This document shows, one piece after another, positions 37,260-48,811 of a DNA stretch of 64,000 nt; within the stretch, counting starts at the first letter, position 1; each line of letters begins with the position of its first letter. The position numbers and the translations under genes are program-made. The stretch comes from Tetragonia tetragonoides (lineage: Eukaryota; Streptophyta; Magnoliopsida; Caryophyllales; Aizoaceae), in NCBI GenBank assembly GCA_038025085.1, contig CM076147.1, positions 4,321,501 to 4,385,500 of the forward strand. Reading direction: 5' to 3'. Below the pieces are notes generated by a model. That model did not search any database. It saw only the letters and a program-made list of their open reading frames with translations, and was not told where the DNA came from.

Positions 37260-37844
37260 TGATTGGGGGCCTGTAAATGATCCCCATGTGGTCACACAAC
37301 ACAGGCCCAACAAGACATGGTAAGTGAAGGGGCCCAACCACTATGACCTAGAGACAAGCAACACTTTCCTATAAATACCAAAGGAGAGCACAAAGGTAAG
37401 GGACTCATCTCTAAATACCACAGACCCTACACATACCTTATTCATCCCCAAGATATCTAACTTCACCATTGGAGGGGGGATTCCTCACCCACCCTCGAGG
37501 GTAGTCTGATCTGTATTGGAGGTGACGTGGAGGGACCCACAGAGACGGACCCATCGACATTGCTGACTGAGCCCCCCGAAACAGTTGTGAAAACCACGGC
37601 TTGTCCCTGAAAGCAAGTAGCGAGTTCCTGGAGTTGCTCCCAACGTTGATCTTGTGAACCAATAGCCACCCATTGGGAATCTGGGATGTATGTTCACAAC
37701 AAAAGAGAGGGGTTGCCCGGTTGGATAGAAAATAGTTGCTGGATAGAAATTTTCGTTTGTTAAAGACTCCTACTTCACATGTTATTGATTGTACGACAAC
37801 ATTTTAGAGTAGTGTGTGAAATAACAGTACTACACTTATAAGTA

Positions 37845-38370
37845 AGGATGTACATGGATCGGATTCGGTATGGATGACCAATCATCCACTCCATCCACGA
37901 AGTTGATCTACTCCATCCGTCACCCGCTAATCATCCAACCCTAATCCGCTCCATTCGTTATCCGCGGATTAACGGATGGAACGGATGATAAACGGATCAT
38001 TAATTGGTGATATTTAATAACATGTATTATTTGTAAAATATCTTCTAAATTAATATTTTTTCTCCAAATATCATGTTTAAAAAGTCGATACAACAAAAGT
38101 ACAAAATAAATAACTATTAAATACTAAAGTCATATATCAAAACCTTACAAATCACATAAAATATAGATGTTTTTTAATATTTTATATTATATTTACTAAA
38201 CAGATGGTAAATGGGTTCGCGGATGAGAAATTTTCACCCGAATTCAACCCGATCAGTCCGTCATCCGCTTCATCCATCATCCGCGAAAGAATTTATTTAT
38301 TCGGATTTTTATCCATATAGTTAGTTTGGGTGAGTTGGATATCCGCGGGTGATGACCCATTTACATCCTG
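37845..38370. mobile_element. Non-autonomous hAT-like TIR element
   Basis: The ends AGGATGTACATGGATC and CCATTTACATCCTG are inverted repeats, and subterminal GGATNANC/ATCCGC words are dense at both ends. ACTTATAAGTA lies on each side (37834-37844, 38371-38381). Because this word is itself palindromic, the true duplication length is uncertain (8-11 bp). No transposase. The class is inferred from the ends. Confidence 0.7.
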
Positions 38371-38692
38371 ACTTATAAGTATCTAAAATAATTAACTCCT
38401 AAACCCATAACATATAAGTTTACCCAAACATAGCCAAATAAACGCATATAACTCTTGTTATGACCCGTGCATCTACGAGGCAAAACAACTAGGTTATACT
38501 TTAATTTCATGAATATATAATAGAATTTTTTGACAATTATACTTTAATTTCATGAATATATAATAGAATTTTTTGTTTGTCAAAAGTGCAGCAAGCTTGG
38601 AACCCAGGACGTGCCTGGGAATAAGTGAAGCCGGTGCCATTGCACCAAAGCTTCGCACTTATTATCCCCCCTCCCCTTCCCCCTATGCTTAG

Positions 38693-39240
38693 GATCTGTT
38701 TCATTCAACTTAAATTCACTTAAATTAAATTCAGTTCAGTCCAGTCTAGTTCATGTGTAACATTATTACTCGAATAATTTTTTATTCTAAAATAATTTCA
38801 TAATGATAACTATGTCATCGGAAAACCAATAAGTGGTTAGTGTGGTTGGTTTGACACTCTCATCCCTTAAGCAAGGTCGAGGGTTTGAATCTTGTAAATG
38901 GAGAAACTATTTAGTGCGAGCACTTTACTCTTTCGTGGGCTGACCCAATGCGAACAAAATTAGTCTTGTCCCAAAGGGATTGATAGAATATAATTAAATA
39001 TGTAAATATTTAGTATATTCTATCAAGTATATTCTATCAGGGCTCAGAGGAACCCGTGGTTAAACAAAAAAAAAAAAAAACTATGTTATCGGAAATATCT
39101 CAAGACATATATTTAAATGATGAGTCCAATAATGAATATATTTGGACGAATTTTAAATAGTTAATGGTCAAACTAAAAAAAATAATTCAATTCATTTCAA
39201 TTTAATTTTGTTCAGATGAATCAAACGAAACTTTTGTACA
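38693..39240. mobile_element. MITE-like repeat, copy 1, split by a SINE
   Basis: This AT-rich block contains AATTCAGTTCAGTCCAG near its left end and CAATTCATTTCAATTTAATT near its right. It shares GAATATATTTGGACGA and GGTCAA(A)C-TAAAAAAA with a second copy at 56396-56635. Removing the SINE (38825-39079) and one target copy restores a continuous unit. Confidence 0.65.
38825..39079 (+). mobile_element. SINE with tRNA-like promoter and 16-bp TSD
   Basis: ACTATGTCATCGGAAA (38809-38824) and ACTATGTTATCGGAAA (39080-39095) flank an insert that ends in a run of about 14 A. Near its start are a box A-like TGGTTAGTGTGG and a box B-like GGGTTTGAATC (38881-38891), the arrangement of a tRNA-derived SINE. 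Non-coding; mobilised by LINE enzymes. Confidence 0.88.
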
Positions 39241-40034
39241 GACCTAAAGCAGAAGGGATTCTCAAACCACCCCAAAAAAAACTACAACTACATACATGTT
39301 ATTGATTGTACGACAACATATATTATTACGGTTACATGATGATACGGCGGTTGATTTAAGTTCATTGGATAGTGTCAATGGACGGCCGAACAAGTAGGCC
39401 ATTCAAAACTCATCACAAGCCATAATTTTGCTGGGACAAATATCTACGAAAAGGCAGCTACAGATGATTAATTTGGCTTCTTGCACACAAAATATCTCTC
39501 TTTATATGCTTCTTCTGAGATCTTTTGATCAGAAATATCTGGCACCGGCACGATCAGAGAAATAAACACGATCCTGTGCCAAATATGGGACTTCACTGTT
39601 AAGCCTCTTGCTGGAAATTTCACTGCTAAACTTTTTTGATTAGGAGTATAGAATCATCATGATTGTCAAAAGCACACCAGAACTTAGGTTTAGAGTATTT
39701 CTTGTCTAATTGTCTGATTAATAACTCTTATGTGGTCAAAATTTCCAGGACTCTACAATGGGGGACCCCATGGCTTTATATAATTCCAAATGGACAGAAA
39801 CTAAACCAAAAAAAAGAAAATGGAGAGAAACTTGCGTCACAATATTTGGCTGATTTTTGTTTGTTTAGATTTAGGCTTTGTTCGTTCTTTTCGTCGTTTT
39901 CAAATTGCACTTTATTTGGTACATTTCAATCTGTTTTGGATCATTTCGTTTCTTCTCATGCATGTTGTATATCATTTATATATTTCATTTGGTCTCATAT
40001 TACAACATTTCAGTTTAAAGACGGTATTTTAAAA
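39241..40034. other. No recognised feature
   Basis: The open frames here (39663-40046) have no recognisable domain and run into the CACTA terminus. Confidence 0.5.
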
Positions 40035-40254
40035 TGCCTTATTTAGTCAAAAAAATGCCCTAATACGCTAAGAAAATGCCCTATTAGAAAATACACAATT
40101 AAATAGGAGGGCAATTTTTTTAGAAATGCCCTACTTGATGTATACAAAGAGGAAAAATTTAAATTGCCCTAATTAAAATGAACAAATAAGGCAAGTTCAA
40201 AATGTCCTCTTTGATTGACACAAAATACCCTATTTGGCGCTATTTCTTGTAGTG
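40035..40254 (-). mobile_element. CACTA (En/Spm-like) terminus
   Basis: On the minus strand the sequence starting at 40254 reads CACTACAAGAAATAGCGCC, the canonical CACTA terminal word. It is followed by subterminal repeats that on the plus strand read AAATGCCCTA or AAATGTCCTC in several copies. No matching opposite end was found within the window, so this is a lone terminus or the rest is decayed. Confidence 0.65.
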
Positions 40255-43200
40255 ACTATGGAGAACTTATTCCTTGGGTTCCATTTCTCATCTTTTCCTT
40301 GGATTATTGAAACTAGTTTTTCAGCCTCCAGTTATGGATAGTTGGATACAATTTCATAAACTTGGGTTCTGTTCTCCCTGAAAAATGTTTATATTTATTG
40401 CTGAAAATTTATTTTTGTTAAACTTTGTTGATTGTTGTTGAACTTCATAAAGAGGACATCTGATATAACATTTAAATTTGTAAAATTATTTAAAGTAGTT
40501 TTGGCTTCTTTTGAAAATGTAAAACTGCGTGCATTCTCTTCCTACACAAGGTCTAAACTACCTCATCTAATAATCTAGTCACACAGCCATCATGCTTAAG
40601 TTTTCTAACGTATAAAATTCAAGAAGGTACAACGTCCGTTTAACTAGCTAGCCACCAAACCACATCCCTCCAAAAAAATATATAAGAAATGAAAACTGGA
40701 AAAATCAAATAAGAAAGCCACAAGAGAAAATTAAAAGAAAAACAGCGCAAGAGGTAGTACAGCCTTTGAAGTGTATATATATGTTACACCGATCGATTGA
40801 AGGTGAAAGAAGCTGTCAAAATGATACTATTATCATACAACTACCATCATTGGACTGGTGGTTGAGACTTCAACTTCTGTCCACTTGATCCAAGCTTCGA
40901 AAACTGGTATCTTAAGTGCAAAATCAATTTAGTTTTCTTATCAATAATTGATATATGCTGGTGGAGATACTTATATATATAGTCGTATACTCATCGTATG
41001 TAATTCATGCTAAATTTTTATTCATTTAAAAACTTTTTCCTAGCCATTAATTACTTGTACTAGTTTTAAAGCCCGTGCGATATACGAAATTAGGTTAATA
41101 CTCTTATATATGATATTTAATACACAAATTCTTATATGAGGTGGTCTTAATGAATATGGTCATCGCACTTGACGTAATAATGATCTGATTATTACAAAAA
41201 TCAGCTTACCTGCATTTGCATTTATTTTTCTTATTGATCTACACTTCTGCTATTGGTTGATTAAAATAAGAGATTAGAACACTCAAACACACACACACAC
41301 ACACAAATACTAATAATAAACGCAACAATAATCATATGATTGATAATCAATCACAAAAGAAAGGGGAATGGGTGACTACACAGATTGAAACGAAAAAGAA
41401 GGAAACGGAGAATGATGCAACATTGGAGGAGAATTTGCTACTTAAGCGATATTTATTTTATCACTTTTTATTAAAGGTTTTTTAGATGAAAGAATTAGCT
41501 AATATCAAAATGCACTAAGACTTCCACTCTATCTTGATAACTAAACTTCTATCTATGTCCTACATTGAAAATTGAAAAGTACATTTTTCTCCTCAACTTA
41601 TAATGTTTCATAAAATACATTTTTCTCCTCAACTTATAATGTTTCATAAAATACTCCTAAATAGGTGATCAATAGGGTTTTTTTTCCTATGTACACTGGA
41701 CACAATAATTTAAAATATTCCAATTTCTTGTCCTTCTAACTAAACGCGTCTAAGACTCCGATCCAAAACCTTCCCAGTTCTTGTATCACTTGTTCAAGAA
41801 TATCCCTATAACCCTATAACCATAATTAGACTTTTCCTATGCACATCACATTTTCCGTAATTTTTATTGTTGGCCTACTTCCACAGAAGACACTGAATCC
41901 CGTTGAACACTAAACATGTTTTCCATGGACCTTCATTAGCTTCATTACACGGACCATTAAGCACCACACACTTTTTGAAATCTTAAACACATAAGTCCTT
42001 TTAAGAGATTAGTGGAAGGAAGCTTGGGTTTTTTGAAGGTGTGATCAACCAATTTTATATTTGACAATGTCTCTAATAAGTTGGGGGAATATTAAGGTAA
42101 TCAATTGTTCATAGGAGTATAAATAATAGATGACTATCAAATAACATTAGAGACCAGAAAGTCTAAAAACTTGTCGTCAATTAGATGGGGGAGTAATGAA
42201 CGTGTTCTAAGGGGGAAGGGGGAGTAATGAACGTGTTCTAAGGGGGAAGGGGAAGGGGAAGAGAAAGTGGGTAAATCCAAACTCTCTAGTTGTCTAGTTT
42301 TGTATATATTAATTATTTTTGTGATTATACAATTTAAATAAGACTCATCATACAATCCAATTACTAACAATTTTTTTTACCAATAAAATAAAATAAAATT
42401 CTATTATCTTAGCCGTTAGCCGGTTGTAAAGATGAACGTTCACATTATTTTCTTTTCTCTTCAACCTTTTTTTTTTTTGTAGCTTAATTTATCTTCTTTT
42501 AAAAATGCATTTTTATTAATTTATCTTCTTAAGCCTTACAAAACGTATGATTGCTGCATATAAGTTGGTCACCTATATATTGGGCCTTCAAATAGGTTTT
42601 GAGTCATTAGCTTCGTTCTTCTTGTTTGCCAGCTGGAATTGATTCACAACACAATAATACGTGGCGCATATCCAAACGTTCTTCTTCGTTCTTCTTCTTG
42701 TTTTCCAACTCTATTTTATAGTGTTTTTATTTATTTATTTTATAATCATCTTTATTTTGTTATTTGCTTAGGTGGCTCATCCTGTTGCTCCCACATTTTA
42801 TTATTAATTATTTCTACTTTATCTTAATTCATCTCACCAAAAAAGAAGTATTTGGCTAGTATTCTAATTCCAACGTAATTTATCTACACTATTATATCAT
42901 TTATCATTTTCTTGTATATTTTTTATATTATACTACGTGTTTAAATCAAAAATTGAGAAGGAAAAATGTAGTTGAAGGTTAGTATTCCTTGATCAAGCAC
43001 GAACTATATAAATTATATTAATACACAAAGATTAATAAAATCACAAATCGATTGGAGAATAAACATCAAAAAATCTTACTTGAAGTTTTCTATTTCATCA
43101 TTTGAACATTTAAATAATCTCATGACCTGCAAAGGTAAATAGTCAAATTAATACATTTGCAATACATATAGAACTTTAACACAAATTGAATAAAAACAAA

Positions 43201-44378
43201 ATAAGATAAACTAATGAAAGGAGAAATACGTTGAAAACAAAGACAAAAAATAAAAAAGAGGAATAATAAACGTACGATGATGCCTCAAGTAGCTAGTCAT
43301 AAACCGTGAGAATATGACATGTGTAAATTTAAATTAAGATCCTTCTTAGACCACCATTACTTGAACTCTCAATCAAAAATTGATCCAAAACCCTGATATG
43401 TAAGAGGCTAAGAAAGACTCATCCAATCAAAAAGTGCTTTGATCAAGAAATATAATAGTAAAAAAAACAACCGGATTAATATCACTATAAATTGATTGGA
43501 GGGAGAATAAACAAACTTACTTTTACATGTCGACTTGGCCATTATTAATAATCTAATCGTCAAAACGTGCAAAAGATGATTTTCAAGTATATTATTTTCT
43601 TAATCTAATTTGAGTGCAAAGTAAACTAACAAAAAAACAAAAACTAAGAAGACATATATTGAAGCAGGGGGGGAACCAAAACACACAACAACGTTTAAAA
43701 AGAGAGGGGGGGGGGGGGTAAGGAACCTGGGCGACTATTTTGCTTCATTGGAGGTTTGATAATTATAGTTTCCTATTAGAACTATAACTGTTGTAGACAT
43801 ACATTTTGCTGGTTCGGATAGATGACCCTAAGAGCTTTTTATTCTCATAGACGTTTTGCTACATTGGGTTACGGGTAGATGACACTCCTAGAGCTTTTTA
43901 TTCTCATTCTAACTCTATCAAATATATTAACTTTTAGAATTTATTTATTTTTTTAATTGATCGATCATGTGGTTTATCCCTATGCTCTTTACTTAGGTGA
44001 CACGCCTCTTTGCTTATATGTTCTAAACATATTGTAAATGCATCTTGTTTTAAAGTATTTTTCGAACTGAATCCGATGGTGTAGTTTTTGTGATTTTTTG
44101 AAATGTCTAGAAAATATTATATATGATTTTGAATATTTGATGAAGATCAGTTATAACCCTTTTAAAATTTTAGTGGTTTATCCATATCTAATTTTACTCC
44201 GGTAAGGATGCTTAGACTCCTAAACGTTTTACACTAATTTTTTTTTGTCTTTATCCTCGCTTAGGTGACGCGCTCTTAAAATTCTCGCCTACGTGGCACG
44301 CCTCATTGCGCCCGAAATATGCCTCCTTTATATATATATTGATTGATAATTCGTGGCCAATTGCCACTATTTAACTGA
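40255..44378. other. Intergenic AT-rich stretch with small tandem duplications
   Basis: A perfect 36-bp duplication (41581-41652, starting ACATTTTTCTCC), a 31-bp duplication (42187-42251, GAGTAATGAACGTG), a CA run (41288-41306) and a poly(G) run (about 43706-43718). No gene recognised. Confidence 0.5.
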
Positions 44379-44811
44379 AAAAGTATGAGCGGATATTCAT
44401 ATTGTTAGTTGTTTACTTTGACTAGGTAATTGTTTGTTAGTCTCCTATTTTTTAGGAGTTACCTAGTCTTTAGGATTCCTATAATCTAGGTGTGAATAAC
44501 TACTGTATATATATGTACGCCTTATATATGGGCTAATCCCTGATCAATAAAAATTAACACAGTTAACTTCATAGCTACATATTTCTATATGGTATCAAAG
44601 CCTATGGTGAAGATTCTGGCCCATTATTTGCCTCAGGAGGGGGCCCATTGACCAAGCAACTGGAGGAGAATTTGATTTGTTGTGTGGAGTCAAGAAGGCC
44701 CAGCAGTGTTTATGTACCCATGTTAAGGGTAGCCCAAGAAGGGCATGTTGAACCTCATATTGAGGATGTTAACCTACCTCTAGATTGCCGAATCTCACAT
44801 GTGAGGGTGAG

Positions 44812-45001
44812 TGTTAAGAGAATAACCCACATGTAAGTGTCCCACATCGAAAGAATGGAAGAGATGAGACTAGCATATAAGTTAGTGGGTTACTCTACCT
44901 AACACCAATTGGTTTTAGGATGGAACCCCATTGGGCTTATGTGCAGTCTACTCTCCTCCACGTACAGGCCTGCAGGCGGTAGGCACGTTGAATATTTAAT
45001 A
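44812..45001 (+). mobile_element. TRIM-like LTR within the Copia leader
   Basis: A block TGTTAAGAGAATAACC...TTGAATATTTAATA follows a purine-rich GTGAGGGTGAG and contains GTCCCACATCGAAAG and CCAATTGGTTTTAGGATGGA, words I know from plant TRIM LTRs. TAGTATCAAAGCG follows at 45002, a second primer-site-like word 412 bp after the first one at 44590. It appears to be a TRIM internal segment plus LTR spliced into the leader. Confidence 0.55.
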
Positions 45002-45079
45002 TAGTATCAAAGCGACTTTTCTGAGGACCCAATATTCCGCACCATAACCACAAACACAAATACAACAATAACCACAAAA

Positions 45080-46432
45080 ATGATTGGCGGAGATAAACCC
45101 CCAAACACGGATGAAAAGAAGAGGAAGATTAATGATCCTTCTTCTCCGTATTTTCTTCCCACAAATGACATACCTGGATTAAATATCTGTGTCATCCCCC
45201 TTAAGGGTAAGAGTAATTATCGTGATTGAGCTACGACTCTAAAAAATGCTTTTCGTGCTAAAAGAAAGAAATGTTTTCTTGACGGAACCATCTCAAAACC
45301 AACCTCTGATACCGATGATTTGGATGATTGGTACAATGTTAATTCAATGTTGGTTGGATGGGTGATGAACTCAATCGAAAGAGGGGTACGATCTAACCTT
45401 ACTTACCTCGATTCAGTACATGATTTATGGGAAGATATAAAAGAACGCTTCAGCACTCCGGATGCGTTGCGTTTTCATGGACTTAAGGACGCCATTAACA
45501 ACTGTAAACAAGGTGGTCAATCTGCCACTAGTTGTTATGGTCGACTTAATAAACTATGGGAGGAATTTGCAGGGTATCGAATTATGCCTATTTGCAAGTG
45601 CAATAAATGTGAATGTGATATTCACAAACAATTTCTTGCTGCTATTGAAGTTGAGAATACCCATGAGTTCTTAATGGGATTGGACGAGACGTAAACCGAT
45701 TTGCGTAGCCATGCTCTTAGCCTTGATATTTTGCCTTCACTAAGCAAAGCATATCAGATGGTAGTTAAAGAGGAACGCCACAAGAACATTGTTCGTTCCA
45801 AAGATGCACGAGGGGAGGTGGTTGCCTTTGCTGTCACTTCAAGTCGTTCGAAGCAGTCCGACGATTGTTCTCGACCATATTGCACTCATTGCAAACATAA
45901 GGGTCATGATGTTGCTGGCTGTTTCAAGCTTACTGGAAACTATCCTGAGTGGTGGTTCACACAAGGAAAAGGCAAGGGGTGTGGTGGTATTCGAGGCGGA
46001 TCCACGACCAGCAAGAAGGCCCTGTCACTGCGTCTGCACGATCTACACGCTGTCACAGCCGAGGGCTGCACTGAGCAGCAGCCAGCCCAATCCTCGCCTA
46101 TACCGCAACTCACGGCTGATCAGTGGGGTGTCGTACTTCTTCTCACACTAAAAAAATTAAGTGGTAAGTTGGTTGGTTTAGATTGGCTACTCGATAGCGG
46201 AGCTTCTTATCATATGACAGGGAATTTAGCATGTTTGTCTAATGTCTCTAAACTTCCTAATTCTCCTGTCAATCTTTCGAATGGAGTCGTAACTCTTGCT
46301 ACTCATGAAGGGAGTACAAATGTCCATGGACTTCAATTGGATAATGTGCTTTACGTACCTACTTTGGAGTGCAATTTAATTTCCGTAGCTCGCCTTATCG
46401 ATGATATACGATGTATTGTCATATTCCATTGA
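45080..46432 (+). pseudogene. Copia gag and protease, two in-frame stops
   Basis: From the ATG at 45080 one frame runs to 46432 with stops at TGA 45227 (a Trp position in NYRDW) and TAA 45692 (before TDLRSHALSLDILPSL). Gag blocks include WVMNSIERGVRSNLTYLDSV and SCYGRLNKLWEEFAGYR. The zinc knuckle CTHCKHKGHDVAGC (C-x2-C-x4-H-x4-C) is intact, and the aspartic protease motif is LDSGASYHMTG. After NLISVARLI the frame shifts by one base near 46425, and the wild-type continuation (CVIQDRH) appears in another frame just before the inserted element at 46504. Confidence 0.92.
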
Positions 46433-46503
46433 TTATCTATGTGTGATACAGGACCGACATTCAAATATGGTGATTGGCATGGGTAAGCGAAGGGGAGGGG
46501 TCT

Positions 46504-48811
46504 TGTAACACCCCGGATTTTCTAAATAATAAATAAATAAAAATGAATAAACTCAAGCCGAAAATCGGGCAGAGCTTCCTTTGTAAATAGACATCCCAAG
46601 TTATGGACATTCTATAAACCTGCTTAAATAGAAAAATACAACAAAATAATCCAATTTGACATTCGAAGACTTCTAACCAAATCCGGAGCATAACTGCCAC
46701 ACTCACTCATAGAATGAGTGCAAGGCAAACCTTACAAAACTCAACACAGACCAACAAACTTTAAAGATTTACAACTTACAACTGAATCAATCCAACTAAT
46801 ATAACCAGAAGCAAAAAGACTAATCTTCTGGTCAGCTCACAACGATCATCCAGTAGTGATCTTCAATAAACCTGTAAGACATACTGCAATCTACTCCCCC
46901 ATGCAATCGAATATCACATAGGTTCATCATAGGCCCACCATTGAAGAAAAATGGACGCACACACACGTAACACAAAAAGCAACCAATCAGCTTTTGTTGA
47001 GTAACCAAGCATTCTATCGAAGCATATAATCATGAGTTAATATATACATTAATGAACTAAAAACAACGAGTTTTCAACTCAGCTCATAAGACCTTCACAT
47101 ATCATAGACCTTCCTAGGCTCTATAAGTATTATCCCATAAGTTCGTCATACTAGCTCAAAACCCAACAAATGTGCCATTGCTCTCAGTCACTAGCTCCTA
47201 TCCTCGACAATGTGGGAAGTGAATTGGCGGTAAACCCGCAGAAACAAAACCATTCTCATAACTCGACCATAGGCCCCATAACTCATAACATATAGCCCGC
47301 AGGCTCTCAAAAGTCCACTCTCGGACCAATTCTCATAACCATGTAACCATTTTCATAAAATAATGCTCATCACCTAAGAATCAATCTTAGGTTACTTGCC
47401 CACATGTCTAGAACTAAGGAACTAACAACGTCTGAGCCTCAATACCAAGATATCAATTCACATTCATTGCTCATAATCATATTCTGATCATTCTATCTCA
47501 AATACCCATCTCGGATCAATAGTAGTACAATTCTCAGTATGGCACGGGTTCCCAAGAAGTCATGGTGTTCTCGGTTTAGCTCAACTACTCTCGTCATTCA
47601 TACAGTACATTATTGAAGCATTTAATCTAGTTGTAACTTTTCTGGCTTCTAACAAGCCCTTAACCCAATAAAAATAAATGTACACTGAGTACACATATCT
47701 ATTGCAAGTAGTATAGATAATTCAGGAGCTAGCACCATTGCAAATCAAGCAACAACAATTATAGAATTGCCAAATTCAGAATTATAACATCTAAGCATTT
47801 TTAAACAAATAATCATCCAATTCACATATAAAAGAAAAATTAACATTCATCTCCAACCGAATAGAAAGGGTTACCTCTTGTCAATTTCCAAAGCAACTAC
47901 GCACCACAATACCTCCAATTCAACCCTCAAATATCTAGCAAATAGGCATAGAAAAAGAATTCATATATTTCAAAACCCAAAACAGAATTAAATCAACAAA
48001 TACCCAAAACTAATTTAGGGTTTACAGCAATTACCCATAACCAAAACGACATGGAAAAGAGGAGGAAAACGAATTGGGTCATCGTTTAAGCTCTCCTACG
48101 ACCTGCTATCATTGGGGCAACACCACGAAGTGGTGGTGGACAGCGGCAGCAACACATCTCGAGCAGAGGAGAGAGAAACAGAGAACTCGACCCTTTAACA
48201 GCAACGTACCAGCACCCGCAGGACAGTTCACAGACAAGCAGTAAAGTTTCCGGATTCGAAGAAATTTAGAGACGATGGTGGTGATGGTGTCGGGTGAGAT
48301 AGAGAGCAAAAGAGAAGGAGAAGGAGAAGGAGAAGGATGGTGGTGTCGTGGGGTTTAGAGCAAGGAGAAGAACAACAAGGGTTTGGGTAAATAACTGATC
48401 AGGAGAATAAAAGGTAGAGGTGAGGCGGTGAAGTAGTACTAGCAAACTTAAACTCTAATTCTTTTCCTTTTTTTTTTCTAAAAGCAAATAATAAATACAA
48501 AGACACATTAAAATAATTAAATCACTTTATATAATAATAGATCAATTTCGGAAAACACTTTAAATATACGGGGTATTACATTCTACCCCCCTTAAAAAGA
48601 TTTTTGTCCCCAAAAATTACTCGCAACTAAAGAAGTAAGCATAAACAAGCAACGATCAAGACCTGTGGGTTATGGACCCACTAATACCATCCATAACAAG
48701 CAAGGCACGCAGCACGTAAACATATGAGTACATGTAGCACATATAGCACTTTCTACTAAAATAAATAAATAAAAATAGATAAAACTCTAGCCAAAATTTC
48801 GGGGTGTTACA
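46504..48811. mobile_element. TGTAACACC-ended element, copy 1
   Basis: It begins TGTAACACCCCGGATTTT and ends AAATTTCGGGGTGTTACA. The flanks GGTCT (46499-46503) and AGTCT (48812-48816) look like a 5-bp duplication with one change. Removing it restores the Copia frame GGVYYSTGT. An internal ACGGGGTATTACA at about 48568-48580, followed by TTCTACCCCCCTTAAAAAG, looks like the end of an LTR-length unit plus about 230 bp that ends in an inverted copy of the start. Either an LTR-derived unit with a rearranged end or a TIR element would fit. No protein recognised. Confidence 0.75.

Larger units (their letters stand above)
31538..37583 (+). mobile_element. Gag-only Gypsy-like LTR element (LARD type), TSD GTTGT
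   Basis: LTRs 31538-31850 and 37260-37583 begin TGATT(A/G)GGGGCCTGTAAATG and end CCGAAACA. GTTGT flanks both ends (31533-31537, 37584-37588). TGGTGAACCCGACATGAAC follows the 5' LTR as primer site, and CTCGGGGACTAA precedes the 3' LTR. Inside are a gag frame, a remnant of the region after gag, then three blocks of a 43-bp tandem repeat, and degenerate antisense coding in the 3' third. No protease, reverse transcriptase, RNase H or integrase remains. The 3' repeats and antisense frame recall Tat/Ogre-lineage elements, but that lineage call is inference. Confidence 0.92.

Noticed and set aside
38575..38660. Possible second SINE on the minus strand (tRNA-like words near 38600-38655)
   Set aside because: Box A and box B words are plausible, but no clear target duplication or tail separates it from local tandem duplication.
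39663..40046. 127-codon plus-strand frame
   Set aside because: Low complexity, no domain, and overlaps the CACTA subterminal repeats.
48109..48309. 66-codon minus-strand frame in TGTAACACC copy 1
   Set aside because: Composition of a leader-like region; no similarity recognised and not shared in frame with copy 2.
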